NCBI GenBank assembly: GCA_963971405.1
Contig: OZ020489.1
Location: 18,254,290 to 18,318,289, forward strand
From: Psococerastis gibbosa
Lineage: Eukaryota > Arthropoda > Insecta > Psocodea > Psocidae
Length of the DNA: 64,000 nt
Reading direction: 5' to 3'
Shown piece after piece: positions 26,801-38,063 of the stretch. Numbering within the stretch: position 1 is the stretch's first letter; the number at the start of each line of letters is the position of its first letter. Made by a program: the position numbers and the translations under genes. A model generated the notes under the pieces. That model saw nothing but the letters and a program-made list of their open reading frames with translations, was not told the origin of the DNA and ran no database searches.

Positions 26801-29800
26801 TATAATTCCATTATAATTCCGACCATTACAAAGCTTTCCGTATAAGTGTGAAATCAATAAATATATATGTGAACTTACACACCGCAGAGAATACCAACAG
26901 AGCAGATGAAACCTCCACGCGGTCGCTTTTTCGTGACACAAACATTCAAATAGTCCTAATACCTAATCAAAGCTTCCGTCAAAAAATAGCTTTTTACCAG
27001 AGTCCCGGGTTAATGTCTAGATTGACTCTGGTATAAGAGAATTGAGGTGAAAAAGGTTCCTATTATCGACCTTTTTATTATATGCACTTACGACGCTATG
27101 TACATGGCAGAAGTCCCAACAAGTTGCAGCTTCGCCCGAACCACGCTCATACAGCTTAAAAAACGGTCTATATACGCGACTGCAAGGTAGAGAGTTTCGT
27201 TGGTCAATTTATATTCTTCAACCACTTCCACCAACCAATCTACTAGGACAGCTCTCATGTTATGTGATATGTCTGGTTGTTTCGCCATGTAATTCTGCCG
27301 AGGACGCTGAACAACCTAAAATAAAGTAAAGTAAAAGTAAAGTAAAGTAAATTTTATTTATCGAGGAATACATTCTACATACATTTCATTAGTGGCTCAG
27401 AGGGGCACCTTTGGGAATTCCCGTGATGGGCCCCTCTCGACCTAATAGATAACATTTATATTAAAACTTATTCTAATCACTTAATCTACAATACAAAATA
27501 AATTCTTTTAAAATTGTGTTACAAAACAAAACAATTAACTTCAGGTCGTGTTATTAAAAACAACGTACCTATTTAAGTTATTAAAATTATTAAAGTTATT
27601 AAAATTCATGCGTGTTATTAAAATACAAAAATAAAATAAAATATAATAAAATGAATTTTAAAATGAACATTAACTTTTAACATTAACTTTTTAGCAAGGC
27701 AATTCCGGACAGGTAATTTCGCATGATAATTTTAATAGACTTCCTTATAAGGGACTTGTATATATTGAGACTTGGGGCTTTTTTAATTGATAGAGGGATG
27801 GAGTTATAGACCTTTATTGAAATATATGTATGGGAATGTTTAAATAGCGACGTTTTGAATTGTGGTATATCTTCTGCTAGTCTGGTGTGACGGGCTGTGT
27901 GTGTATGGTTATGGTAGAAATTTTTGTATCTGTATATGAGAATTTGTTCAATATAGCTAGTTTCTAGTGTCGGGACGTTAAACTCTTCAAATAGGGGAGC
28001 GGAAGGATGTCGGAATGGTTTGTTCATGGCAACCCGCAAGGCACATTTGAGGGCCGTTTTGACTGGTTCTAGATGTACCTTTGCTGCACCACCCCAGGCT
28101 AGTATGCAGTAATTAGCTATTGACTGTACTATTGCGTAATAGACTTCTCTTATACCAGCCATATCTAAGATATTTCTCAGGCGTCTTAATTTGTAAATTG
28201 TTCTGCGGATGCGCTTGGATGTGTTAAGAATGTTTTCATTCCATCGCAGATGCTGGTCTATGGTGACTCCTAGATATTTGTATGAGCTTGTGTGTTTGAT
28301 ATGATTACAATGGCAGGGTAAGTTATGTTTGCAGTCATGTTCGTGTATTTGAAGTGAGGAGTTGCTTGGCTGGCCGGCTACATTTGCGCTAAAGGTTATA
28401 TATTCTGTTTTTGTTATATTAAGAGTGAGCAGGTTATCATCTAGCCATGTTTTAATGTTAGAAAGAGTTCGGGAGGCTGTTGTGTGAACTTCTTCCCAGG
28501 TCTCTCCGCTTACATATAGGATGGTGTCATCAGCAAATCCTATTAGTGTGCCATCTAAGTTCAATTGCAATAGGGCATTTATGTATATAAGGAACAAGAC
28601 CGGGCCTAAAACGGTTCCTTGGGGTACTCCATACGTGGTATCAGCTAAACCCCTTTAAGTATTCAATAAATGTGATGTATTTTGTGTTTTATTCTTTGTT
28701 GCATGTCTTATTTTTACCTGTTGCTTTCTGTTTGTAAGATAAGAGGTAAGTAATAGCAGTGTGTGCCCTCGCAGCCCAGCTTGCTCCATTTTCTCAATAA
28801 GTAAATCATGTGACATGAAATGGATCATGTACACGTTATCACACGTCTTGAAGGATTTTGCATATGTATGTATGCATGTATGCATGTAAGAACGAAAGCG
28901 AAGGAAAGCAATGGGCGAGCTTAGCGACAGATAGAGCAATACCGCGTAACCTAGAGCGGCACGCATCTGTGGCCCTATTCCGCACTCTGACAGGGCACGA
29001 CTATCTACAAGCCCATCTCCACAAAATCGGCCTAGCAGATGACGACAACTGCCCCCTGTGTCATGCAGGAAGAATGGACGCTAACCATCTTCACCACTGT
29101 GCCCAACTCCAAGCAACACCGAAGAACATCATCAGTCTATACTGGGAGGCTCGACGTCGAATGGCAGAACTGCCACGGACGGGCGTTGGATAAAAATAAA
29201 AATAAAAAAAATTTTTTTTGCATATATATGTATGGTGTTACGTTTCAGCTTCTACATTTCACCTTCACCTTACTTAATCACTCATATAGAATGTCATGAG
29301 TAGCAATCAGCGATTATTCAGCAAATACCGAACGGCTCTACTTGGCATTTGACATACACAAGTAGGGAATATTTTTGTTCCTTAATCTAAACTCAGATAA
29401 GGTTGACCCACCAATAACATCAACGACTCATCCATATCACCGCTCAATGTACCTTCATGCGTTTAGACCCATCACGTAATATTATTTGATCCTCAAGGAG
29501 GACCTAATCTAGTGAACTGACCTGCAAATTCCGAAGGTACAACGAAATTTCCTCTCTATACTCTTCACACATGTACATGCGCTCGGTGAGGTTAAGATAA
29601 TCAAGTTCCTTCTGAGCAGTATCAGTAGTACTAACTTTGACAACAGAACAGATGCCATTGTTGGTAGTGTCTTGCTTTATGGAAACATCCATGGACATAG
29701 AACCATCCTGAAAACCAAACCAAACCACATTTGACAACACCCAGTTCCGGGCTGATGGGTTATGGGTGAATGGGACTTAAAATACCAGACAAAACACACT

Positions 29801-31386
29801 ACAGCCAAGTATGTGCGCATAAAATTTTAAAGCAGCTCAATACAGATAACATTAATTTTAAAAGCAGTACCATGCGATGCATCGATAAATAAAATACAGT
29901 ACGTGACTATCGCCTCACGTATAATGGAGAAAACATGCCAAGTTGTAACTTGATCATAAGGGCAATATGACAATATTATTTTTCCTCGTTTTATGCGTTT
30001 GGCGCGATTGTTATTTAAATGCCCATCAGAACCGAGTAAACCCAGCTCAATTAAACAAGGTCACTGAGACCACTGCTCATATCAATTTAGGGCGCACATG
30101 GTTCAGATTGGTCTCCTGCCAAGTCGTTGAATGGCATATGGTATGGGAATACGACAGTAATAGGTTGTTGCCCTTTTGTAGGGCCACCGGTTTACTTCAT
30201 CAGATTTAGAAAAGTCAATTTTTTAGAGAAGTCTGGCCTCTAACATGAGTGTAGACAGTTCTGCAGATTGCAGTAGGTCCTGAAGGACGTTTTATGGACC
30301 TAGGCCTACTTATAGTGCATAAGTCCCTTGTCCAATGCGAACGAGCCCATGGATTGCAGTAGGTACTCCACTGCATAATAAATAAATGTATACCTTAACC
30401 TTTAAAACTTTTAGCTTTCCATTTCCGTAACAGAAATTTCGTTGGAGCACTAGTCACGGTAACCGGAGAATAAATTATACTTACCAAAGATTCATCTGGG
30501 CTCATTGGCTCCGGTAGAGGTAAGATAGGGGCACGATGGATTGCCGATACACATGCAGGAAGAAATGTTTCCTTGGAGGGACCAGGTCTCTCAGGTCCTT
30601 CAACGTTCTTATCACGAAGAGCTCTAGCCTTTGTTTCAATCTTGACGGGTACAACAGCAATTTCCTTAGGATTGTCATCTTCGAATACTTGAAACTGCTT
30701 TGGTTTTGGCTGCTTTCCATTTCCCTTCTTTATATTTTCTTGTTTTTCGGACTTGATGTTCAGTTGTTGTTTTAATCCTTTCTCATTCTGAAATAACGTT
30801 AATTAATATGAAGAAAACTTCTTATAGTAGTATTTGAGTAAGATCAATACTTGATGTGAGTGCAACACACTCTCTCTGCCCAACTAAAAAAGTGGGGGAA
30901 TAATTTTAAAAAAAATCCCTACTTACACACAATAATAATTCATGGTAGACCATTATTTTATAATCCACTACGAAACTTGATTTCTATTAATGGTAATAAT
31001 TAGTAAAAGGAAAATATATGTTTAAACCAGGCGCGATCCTGCTACAGCAAGAAACGTACATAACAGGCTAAAACAGAACTATTTAGTATAACTTAAACGT
31101 ACCGAAGTAAATTTAAATGCACATATTTGTATAAATATGAAGGGAAAAGCCGCGGAAAAAAAGTTCCATATTTTTGGATGTCTGCAAAAACTTACCGGAA
31201 TATTTTGCTTAGATCGCCATGTGTAAAATATGTTAATATCACCAGTTAGTCACTTACCAACAAAGCGTTTTTCGAGTTTCCATTAATTACTCCAAGTACG
31301 GCCCTCTTCTGATTTCCCAGCTCTCGAGCTTTAATGCGGGCATTTGTAGTATTCTCAGTTTCCCTGTTGATTGCAAATGAAGCCAT
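23892..31386 (-). CDS. CycA: Cyclin A
   Basis: Regulatory subunit of CDK1/CDK2 for S phase and G2/M. Seven exons on the minus strand: 31386-31258, 30787-30485, 29707-29522, 27315-27092, 26491-26287, 25342-25089 and 23979-23892 (TGA), giving 462 residues, normal for the family. Exon 1 has a destruction box RAVLGVIN (residues 28-35). The N-terminal cyclin fold starts near residue 195 with [11 protein letters not shown]; the hydrophobic-patch helix [12 protein letters not shown] is at 226-237, followed by [14 protein letters not shown] and YIDRFLS. Exon 5 has [19 protein letters not shown] and [14 protein letters not shown]. Exon 6 carries the second cyclin fold ([16 protein letters not shown]). 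The small last exon encodes [13 protein letters not shown], matching the cyclin A tail. Intron 4 (27316-29521) holds two head-to-head retrotransposon fragments. The gene shares a 356-bp divergent promoter region with the YIPF gene. Confidence 0.96.
24368..25068. mobile_element. F4 foldback element carrying a nested F2 hairpin
   Basis: In the last cyclin A intron. Left end CCAGCCAGATCATGGCGG and right end CGCCATGATCGGGCTGCAGG are inverted copies of the F4 ends at 11229. The interior includes the complete F2 hairpin at 24515-24779. Confidence 0.6.
24515..24779. mobile_element. Foldback MITE (family F2)
   Basis: 265-bp hairpin: GGCGGCCATTCCACC at the left, GGTGGAATGGCTGCC at the right, TAA on both sides (24512-24514, 24780-24782). 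The arms include AAGTTAAGTATATAC-type sequence and the core GTCTGCTGCCATATC. Confidence 0.85.
25698..25833. mobile_element. Foldback MITE (family F1), left end damaged
   Basis: In cyclin A intron 5. The right end GGTCAATGGAAACGCCGCC is intact. On the left the terminal GGCGGCGTTTCC is replaced and pairing starts at ATTGACCTCGCATTG. Mid-arm is the GCAGAATGCACATGACGTTG type. Confidence 0.8.
26625..26845 (-). repeat. Dispersed repeat R3, reverse copy
   Basis: Contains GTTTGTCCACAAATCGAC, TTTGGTGAACCTATTAAG and GGTTCCTGGGAACTAAAAAC. Related copies: 32318-32560 (+), 48470-48690 (-), 49215-49570 (-) and 60325-60580 (+). The family shares GATTTGTGGGCAAAC and GTTTTGAGGTCCCA. Class unknown. Confidence 0.55.
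27318..28860 (-). pseudogene. Non-LTR retrotransposon reverse transcriptase, broken
   Basis: In cyclin A intron 4, same strand as the gene. RT motifs in order: [31 protein letters not shown], the catalytic [10 protein letters not shown] and [14 protein letters not shown]. One in-frame TAA (28655-28657) interrupts the frame just before the YGVPQG motif. The 5' end is lost near 28860. The 3' end at 27318-27350 has a (GTAAA)n tail. Confidence 0.85.
28880..29215 (+). mobile_element. LINE C-terminal fragment, head-to-head with the RT fragment
   Basis: The frame ends at 29193 and reads [40 protein letters not shown], a HLHHC pair and [10 protein letters not shown]. The stop TAA opens an (ATAAA)n-like tail. 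Homologous to the C-terminal part of the 9320-10138 fragment. Confidence 0.8.
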
Positions 31387-31742
31387 CCCAACGGTCGGCA
31401 ACACAATTTATTTATATATAACGGTACGTAAGAAAACTACGCTTAAATTTAGCACATAGATTTAAATAGAGCATTCACACAGCTAGTATCTTAAAAACAC
31501 GCTATTCACGATATTAAAACTATTAAATATTTATATAAAATACGCTAAAAGCTTTACAGACCGTTGACTTTACTTCAGTTTGAAGCAAGTAACCAATATA
31601 ACATAAAGAAAAAAATTGAAGCGTGGTATTTGTTATGTTGTCACTTCTGCGTATTGCTTCTGCTGTATTGTTTGTGTTGACGTTTATAATTAATGTGAAT
31701 CTTTTTTATTCTATAATATTAATAAGTAATAATTAAATAAAA
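31387..31742. promoter_or_regulatory. Divergent promoter region, cyclin A / YIPF
   Basis: 356 bp separate the two start codons, so both 5' UTRs and promoters must fit here. Visible motifs are three Myb-type cores (CAACGG at 31389-31394, TAACGG at 31419-31424, CCGTTG at 31561-31566), a TTTGAA that resembles a cell-cycle CHR element (31579-31584) and a CCAAT box (31593-31597). Such motifs are known at cell-cycle genes, but one or two Myb cores would be expected by chance in this length, so the sites are suggestive only. Confidence 0.5.
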
Positions 31743-34700
31743 ATGCAAACACTAGAATTTCAAAGTTTTGCAGGCAGTGCTAACGAAGAAGAAAACCCAA
31801 TTGGTATTGAAATTCAGAAGATGAATCCAACTGATTTCCACAGTCTAAGAGATAATGATCCCCCAGCACAAAGCTCTAGCAAATCTTTTTGGACTTTTGA
31901 ATATTACCAACAATTTTTTGATGTGAACACCGACGAAGTAAAATCTAGAGTTGTCTGGGCAATGTTACCACGACCTGGTCAAAACTATCTTGAGCACTGC
32001 ATTAAGCCTAATCCTGACCTTTACGGACCGTTTTGGATTTGCACCACCTTAATTTTTACTATAGCAGTTAGTGGTAATGTAGCTAATTACTTACAGTATG
32101 CACCACATGGAAGTTACCAGTGGAAATACGATTTTCATCTAATATCAACAGCTGCTATTGTTATATTTTCATATGCCTCGTTTCTGCCGCTTGGATTATG
32201 GGCAATTCTTAAGTGGAACAGCGTGAATGTGAGTAATAATCTATCTCCCTATAGTATGGGCAAAGTATTTTTGATTTCCTATTTATGCGTAGTATTGTAA
32301 AAGAAAACCTCTGTGATGGTCAAAATTTTTGATTTCGAGATTTCAATGACACGTTTTGAGATCCTTGAAATCCAAAAAAAGTGTTTGCAGGTCTGTCTGT
32401 TTATCGATTTGTGGGCAAACTAAATACTCAGTGGAATTTGATGAACTTTTGCATTTCGGCTCAGAAAAATCATATCCCGCGACATTTTTATTTTGGGGGG
32501 TTTTACCTAAAAAGAACTAGTAAAAAACCTTTCTCAAAGACTGCTCCTACGATTTTTTTTTTAATTCACATATAATGTAGTAGTTATTCATGTTAACACC
32601 GAAATTGCAGGATATGGAAAAAACTGGGCCTGGCGGGATTCGAACCCATGATCTACGCCTGACCGGGGCGTCGTCTTAACCGCTGGACCACAAGTCCAGT
32701 AATTGCCAGATCCTCTACTTATGCTCAAATTGACATGATTCCCAATTGACATGAGGCCCAGTTTTTTCCATATCCTCTAATTTCGGTTATTTCTTCCTAT
32801 TGTAACAAAAAGGTTAATAGCATACAAACAATTTAATGAATGTATCCGATTGACCTCTTCAGTCGCCTCAATGAGTAAATTAATACTTGTGCTGAGTTAC
32901 GACACGTCTCCGATCGCATGGCGCGCAGATACTTGCACAAGTACAAGCACGCTACCACCTTGCCATCGAAGCAATATAACGAGGTGGTTGTTGTTGTTGT
33001 TGTTGTATGGGTAGTAGCACGAATGCTAATGGTTGTTCTTGATAGATTCACTTCAAACTAGCACTTAGTTCTAATGATGCCGGAGGGAGCATTCTAGTCT
33101 TTCGCGAAATTGTTTGACGGTCGCACTGTCTTTAATTTCACGGCGTAGATTGTTATATCTGGATAACCACGAATAGAAGATTCCGCGCCTTTGGAATTCT
33201 GACATAGCCCGTCTTTTTTCATTGTGGCTATATGTAGCCACCAGGCGGTTATGATAGGCATCCGCAGCGTTAACACCGAAGCGGCAAACAGTTGTGACTG
33301 AGATTTAGAGTGGAGGATCTCGTCATAAGCTAATCACATAGTAAAGCTATATATGTATATTGTGAGTTAAGTGCGCAGATTCTGTTGTACATTTGGTCTT
33401 CATTTTGTCCGTAACCGTTATTTCTTTTATTTTGGAACACAAAGATAGGGAATTTATGCCAAAGCATATGCTAAGTATAAGCTAAGTAATAGTGGAGAAA
33501 CGGAAGGGGGATGCGAGGAAATATCAAAGGAAGTGTGAGTTTTTGCTATCCAACATAACAAAAATAAAATTGCGGCAAATGGAAAAGAAATGTACAATCC
33601 AGCGCATTACGTTTCTGCACACTTATATCGCAATCAAAATAGCTTTATCATGACTGTGATTAGCTTATGACAAGAATCTCCAATCAGTCACCACTTTTTC
33701 CCGCTTCTTTGTTGACGCTGCGGACGTTTATCTTGCCCGCCTGGGAACCCTGCAAACTCAGTCACGGTTCCTTTGGTCATCAATGGCGTTTCCTTTGACA
33801 TTACCCCCTCACTTCCACTTACATTTACAGTATTAGTTAGCTTATGGGTAGGCGCCATCTATTTAATTATCTTTGGTAACCAGTGAGTCAACTTCAGAAA
33901 ATTTCTGAGACTGGCGTGAAGCCGACCGCACGGTGATGCTCGGTTTTCCCCTCGACACACCAGCTGAAAGAGATCTTCTGAAGTAGAGTCTGTGGTTTTG
34001 CACCAACTGTTCACCAAGCCCATTCATTAAAATTAAAAAAGACGTCGACACTTTTAAATACAGCTTTACTTAGAAAACTACAATATGTTTGATTCTTTTG
34101 CAGGTCAAATTAACATTCCTAGAGTTGCTGTGTCTCTATGGGTATTCCCTGACTATTTACATTCCCGTCTCCATTCTGTGGGTAATTCAAGTACCATGGT
34201 TTCAATGGAGCTTGGTAATGATCGGAGCCAGTATGTCTGCTGTCGTACTTGTTAGCACATTGAGTCCGTCAATAGAAGGTTTGTCCTTTAATTCTGTTGA
34301 ATAGATAATTTTTTATTTATGTCTGCCTGTCTTGAAAAGAACAGCACTGTCAGCACTGTAATAGTAATTGACAAACTGTTTCCGCTCGTACTGGGTGTAT
34401 GGGGAAGGCTTGTGCTCTCGATGTTCGGAGAAGAAACTACACAGGTTGGATGATAAAAGTGGTCTGGTTGTATTTGAGAAAATATAAGGTTCTGGGCAGC
34501 TGCCCGATAAGGCGTAAAGTCCACCGACCTCGATAGTGATACTGATATTGACATGGTAGCAGACATTAAAGACAGTCTAAAAATGTCTGCTACCACGTCA
34601 GTATCACTATCGAGGTCGGTGGACTTTGCGCCTAACAACACTGTGAGCCGATTGCTCCCCCCCTCCGTGCAACCCCGATAACTGCTTCAGTCGAGAAGGC

Positions 34701-36348
34701 AGTGTCAAGAATACGGGCCACTGTATTTACTCATTAAATCATGTTTATAACCTGTATAATACTGTATGCGTATAAATGTGTTTGTATGTTAGGCCAATCC
34801 CTACTGGAAGTTGGCCTTAACACAAATAATTATAGAGCCTAATACGGGCATTTACGAGCTCTGTCTAGGAGGCAATGATGATGATGACGGAATAAAGGCA
34901 TAAAGCTCCATTCTAGCTCTTTGAAAAGTAATTATGTAACCTTAATTACCAGCTGCTAGTAACGTTTTTTCAACTACTGTATGAAATTTCATGTTTTAAA
35001 CAGACGATTGCATAACGATACCCTATACCGCTTAACTCTAAAATTGTGATTTTTCAGAAGAGATAAAAAAACAATGTCCTTTTAGAAATTGTACTACGAT
35101 GGTGACAAATTCATTTCCTGTCATGCCACCATCCGACTGATTCTATAGGTAGCAGCTTTGTAGCTTTGGTTAGTGCTGGAGTTAATGTTATTTCAAATCA
35201 AACACCTTGGAGTTAGGTTCTTTTCTATTTCAACGATAGATTTAATAGTTTTTAGTCGGTAGAGGACTTTTTCTCGAACACGAGGATACCATTTCATTTT
35301 CGATTTTTTGGAGTTAAGCGGTTTGCTAAGTAGGGTAGGCCTATCGATAATTAAAACATTGTTTGGTTTCATCAGATTATGGATGAAAATGGAAAAGTAG
35401 TCTTATTCGGCTGAGGTCACAATCTCAACGATTGGTTGGCAGAAACTCCCTGCATATCATCTTTCACCGCTCTAGGTGCTTCGCCCTCTTCTTCAGCTAT
35501 GGTAAATTCGAGCTCCTGCGTCCTCCTGTTAATCCATTAATAACTTCGGCACGTGGTCCCTCCAGCTGATCCGAAGCATCCTTCAGTAACACGTTTCAAG
35601 CCTCTTCAGTTCCTTATCTGCTATAGTCCAGGTTTCACTGTTCACTGCTTCCTAATGCTTATTCAGTGGCGGATACTATTCGCACCGTCGCATAGTCATC
35701 CTCGAACTACTGTGGCCTTTTCTAGTCAAGTATGCACCACCTGACTCCTCTCCACACCCTCCGATTATGCCGTTGCTTGGTCAGGAGTATATTCGGTTAA
35801 AGTCGCAGATAGCCGCCATGTCTGGTGGGCGTTTCGCTTTTCGCTAGAAGCCTATAGTAGTAGGACTGGAAAAAAGGCTTCCATCAGCAACCATTAAATA
35901 ATTTGAGTTCGCTCTAGCTAGAGGCTCGGATCTTCTTTGTTCCTATGTATATATTTTAAGATTTTTACCGTAGGCCTACTCAATTTCAGCTGCTTTATTA
36001 CATATTGTAAAATTATATATTGTATTGGCTACATAACTTATTTGACGTATATACAGTATGTATGTTTGGATGGGAATAAACGCATGTTATTTATTAAAAG
36101 GTCTTTTTTCGAGAGAGTTCAAAAGTTACCACTCCCAAAACTTACTATTATTTATTTATTATTAATTTGTGGAAATAATTGCAGGCGGCCAGAAGATTCC
36201 GCTGCTGGGGATTGTGATAGCGCTGCATTTTCTATTGGCAATTGGATTTATGGAAATCTTTTTCCATGTACCAGAAGTGACCGGCATTGACCCAGTTACA
36301 GAAGCTGTTCTCCATCCTGCCATTAATGACACCAAGAAGCTTAATTAA
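31743..36348 (+). CDS. Yip1-domain family protein, YIPF1/YIPF2 type
   Basis: Multi-pass membrane protein of the Golgi and late secretory pathway that binds Rab-type GTPases and works in vesicle traffic. Three exons: 31743-32228, 34104-34278 and 36185-36348 (TAA), 274 residues, a little shorter than the mammalian proteins. A hydrophilic N-terminus (about 1-90) is followed by the family signature DLYGPFWI (92-99) and about five membrane segments, near 97-117, 133-155, 167-185, 190-212 and 225-245. Exon 2 has FLELLCLYGYSLTIYIP and exon 3 the closing segment PLLGIVIALHFLLAIGF, both close to YIPF1/2. The extra residues read through after 32228 are intron. I cannot separate YIPF1 from YIPF2, which are duplicates of one invertebrate gene. 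Introns 1 and 2 hold several mobile elements. Confidence 0.92.
32318..32560 (+). repeat. Dispersed repeat R3, forward copy in YIPF intron 1
   Basis: GACACGTTTTGAGATCC, then GTCTGTCTGTTTATCGATTT, GTGGGCAAAC and a GGGGTTTTACC end align with the copy at 60325-60580. Confidence 0.5.
32598..32790 (-). mobile_element. tRNA-like unit enclosed by inverted repeats
   Basis: In YIPF intron 1. Arms of about 33-35 bp (ACCGAAATT..AGGATATGG, then AAAAAACTGGGCCT) face each other at 32598-32632 and 32753-32790. On the minus strand the interior has a perfect A box (TGGTCCAGCGG) and B box (GGTTCGAATCC), a 5-bp anticodon stem ACGCC/GGCGT and an acceptor-like pairing with a mismatch. Position 33 is not T, so a working tRNA is unlikely. 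The tRNA 3' end lies inside the left arm. Confidence 0.6.
32806..32982 (-). repeat. SINE-like repeat S1, reverse copy in YIPF intron 1
   Basis: Starts TTGTTACAATAGG-side with AAAAAGGTTAATAGCATAC and ends GCACGCTACCACCTTGCCAT, the reverse of the S1 head. Directly abuts the (CAA)n tail of the next LINE fragment. Confidence 0.65.
32985..33310 (-). mobile_element. LINE 3' end with (CAA)n tail
   Basis: The reverse strand reads RRGIFYSWLSRYNNLRREIK and VKQFRERLECSLRHH, like the closing residues of LINE polymerases, followed by a short 3' UTR and a (CAA)n tail (GTT repeat at 32988-33007). Confidence 0.5.
33314..33681. mobile_element. Inverted-repeat element in YIPF intron 1
   Basis: GGATCTCGTCATAAGCTAAT (33314 on) pairs with the complement at 33639-33681 over about 36 bp with few mismatches, around 290 bp of non-coding interior. 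No clear target duplication; class unknown. Confidence 0.5.
34511..34632. mobile_element. Foldback MITE (F1 variant), YIPF intron 2
   Basis: 122-bp hairpin with altered ends GGCGTAAAGTCCACCGACC and a compensating change in the other arm (GGTGGACTTTGCGCC). TAA on both sides. Mid-arm GATAGTGATACTGATATTGA; core GGTAGCAGACATTAAAGACA. Confidence 0.87.
35430..35765 (-). mobile_element. Decayed RTE-like LINE fragment
   Basis: Plus-strand phrases such as TCCGAAGCATCCTTC, CTCTTCAGTTCCTTATCTGC and GTCCAGGTTTCACTGTTCA are typical of the reverse complement of endonuclease/RT LINE ORFs. No open frame. In YIPF intron 2. Confidence 0.45.
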
Positions 36349-38063
36349 TGGTTGCTTAACTTAGATTTACCGCTGAGTTTTTTTTCTTCTCCAAACTGCA
36401 CCCTTGTTTATACTATTATCCACTTCAAAAGTTTTAAAACTTACGGTAACTATTCCTCAATTTGGTTCAAGTTGTACTACCTAATAATTGCAAATACATA
36501 TATAAAATACTAAAAAATTATGTATGTAGCTAACTGTAGGCATACATACGAAAGGTTTTCCTATTTTTTTTTTTTGGCCTATGAGAAAATTCACTCTAGT
36601 TCTCCAATTTCATTTGATTTTTTAAATCATTAACAGTTTTTATCGCGACGAAAATTACAAGTTAATGTCAATGAGTCAGCATCATATACGTACGTTCTTC
36701 GGAAATCAAGTAAAAATCGGCATGCGCCGTTGCAACGCTTTGTCCCGGAAAGCCAAAGATTGTGGTTCGATTCCATTTTCATGCTTGTTAGGTGATGCAA
36801 ACTTATATTGATTCTAAATGTAATTGTCCGCTATAATATAATTAATTTAAAAAAAAACAGACGCCCTGATTTATCTCTTAAAACGATGCATGAATGTAAA
36901 AGGCATAGAATTAAACAAGGCTAGATAATCGCAAGTAATGTGGATCGGTGAAATTAAGTTACTCGTGGCACTCAAATTTATTTAAGATTTTGGTGGCATT
37001 GGATTTTAATAAGCAGAATGAACTTAACAAGTTCTAATGAAACACTTATGAAGAGGAAATCGGACATACATTATGTAACTGTTGAAATAAGGAAACCTAC
37101 CCTGTTCAATAGCAGCGAAACGAAGAATTGGCCTTGTGTGGCGACATATAAATATCACATCAAAGGATTTCCATGTAATTTCTAAGGAAAATATGAGTTA
37201 TAACCATAAAATAAATATTTATAACACTTCTGCCCTATCCTTAACAGCTACTCGCATTAAATCAATGTATCCGAATAACCTCTTCATTCGCCTCTGTAGG
37301 TAATACATGTATTGAGTTACACGTCTCAAATTGTATCGTGTAGAGGCTCCCTCAAGTATGAGCAACCTATAAACTATGCTAGGCAACGATGGCCTTGTTG
37401 AAGACTATTTTTAGGTTAAAAATCTATTTTATTATGAACTTAAATTTATTTTATAATTTATTAAGGCAGAAATGTGCAAATATTTGGTAAACAAAGCAGG
37501 GTTGGATATATTCAACTAAATTAACTAATTCAGAGCTTTCACTTTCTAACAAAGCCGACACAGTCTCTAGAATCGGTTTAATTCACTGCATCATTTTTTT
37601 TCTAAAGTAATAATTATTGAGGTGCGAAAATGCAAATCAACTATGAAAGCTTGTATATTTTATTCATTTTTCATACGATCTTTTTCCTACCTCTCTGACT
37701 GTGGAACGAGGAATTAATTATATTATTCAAAAAGACCCAAGCCTGGGTTGCATACGAAATATTTGGAAACATCCGCCTTAACAATTCTATCCAAGTAAAC
37801 CAGGCAAAATATGTGTGGACGGGTCAATTCCTCGCTAGGCCGCATCATTTTACGATATGATTCTTTCGTGCATTCGCTATAAAAAGACGAAAAGCGGTTT
37901 CTTGTGAAAATATTTTGATCAATGATAACATAAAAATATTGAAATCTAAAAATGTACATAATATAAGAACTTATTAGTGACCATGACTGACGGCTCTTTG
38001 GAGTTTCCACAATAAATTACAAACGGCTGTTAGGAGGAGCGACAGCACATATGTAACGATGGC
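36349..38063. other. Intergenic, between convergent YIPF and LAMTOR1
   Basis: No coding sequence supported. It contains a partial SINE-like repeat in reverse orientation at 37255-37352. A possible reverse-strand polyadenylation signal for LAMTOR1 (TTTATT on the plus strand) lies near 37659. The 95-residue reverse ORF at 37723-38010 lies just past the LAMTOR1 stop and matches nothing I know. Confidence 0.4.
37255..37352 (-). repeat. SINE-like repeat S1, partial reverse copy
   Basis: ATGTATCCGAATAACCTCTT, CGCCTCTGTAGGTAATAC and GAGTTACACGTCTC align with S1 in reverse. The tRNA-like head is missing. Confidence 0.5.

Noticed and set aside
32625-32702. Functional tRNA gene on the minus strand
   Set aside because: A and B boxes are good, but position 33 is not T, the acceptor stem has a mismatch and the unit is enclosed by inverted repeats. 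Treated as a tRNA-derived element.
34288-34641. Protein-coding reading of hairpin arms (for example DSDTD, ADIKD)
   Set aside because: Several copies read open with VADIKD-like text, and mid-arm lengths often differ by multiples of three, but the 23326 copy breaks the frame and the match comes from the shared nucleotide core.
36720-36790. tRNA or SINE suggested by GGTTCGATTCC
   Set aside because: Only the B box is present. No A box at the right distance and no cloverleaf pairing.
37723-38010. 95-residue reverse ORF
   Set aside because: It ends just past the LAMTOR1 stop and resembles no family I know; codon use looks random. LAMTOR1 is complete without it.
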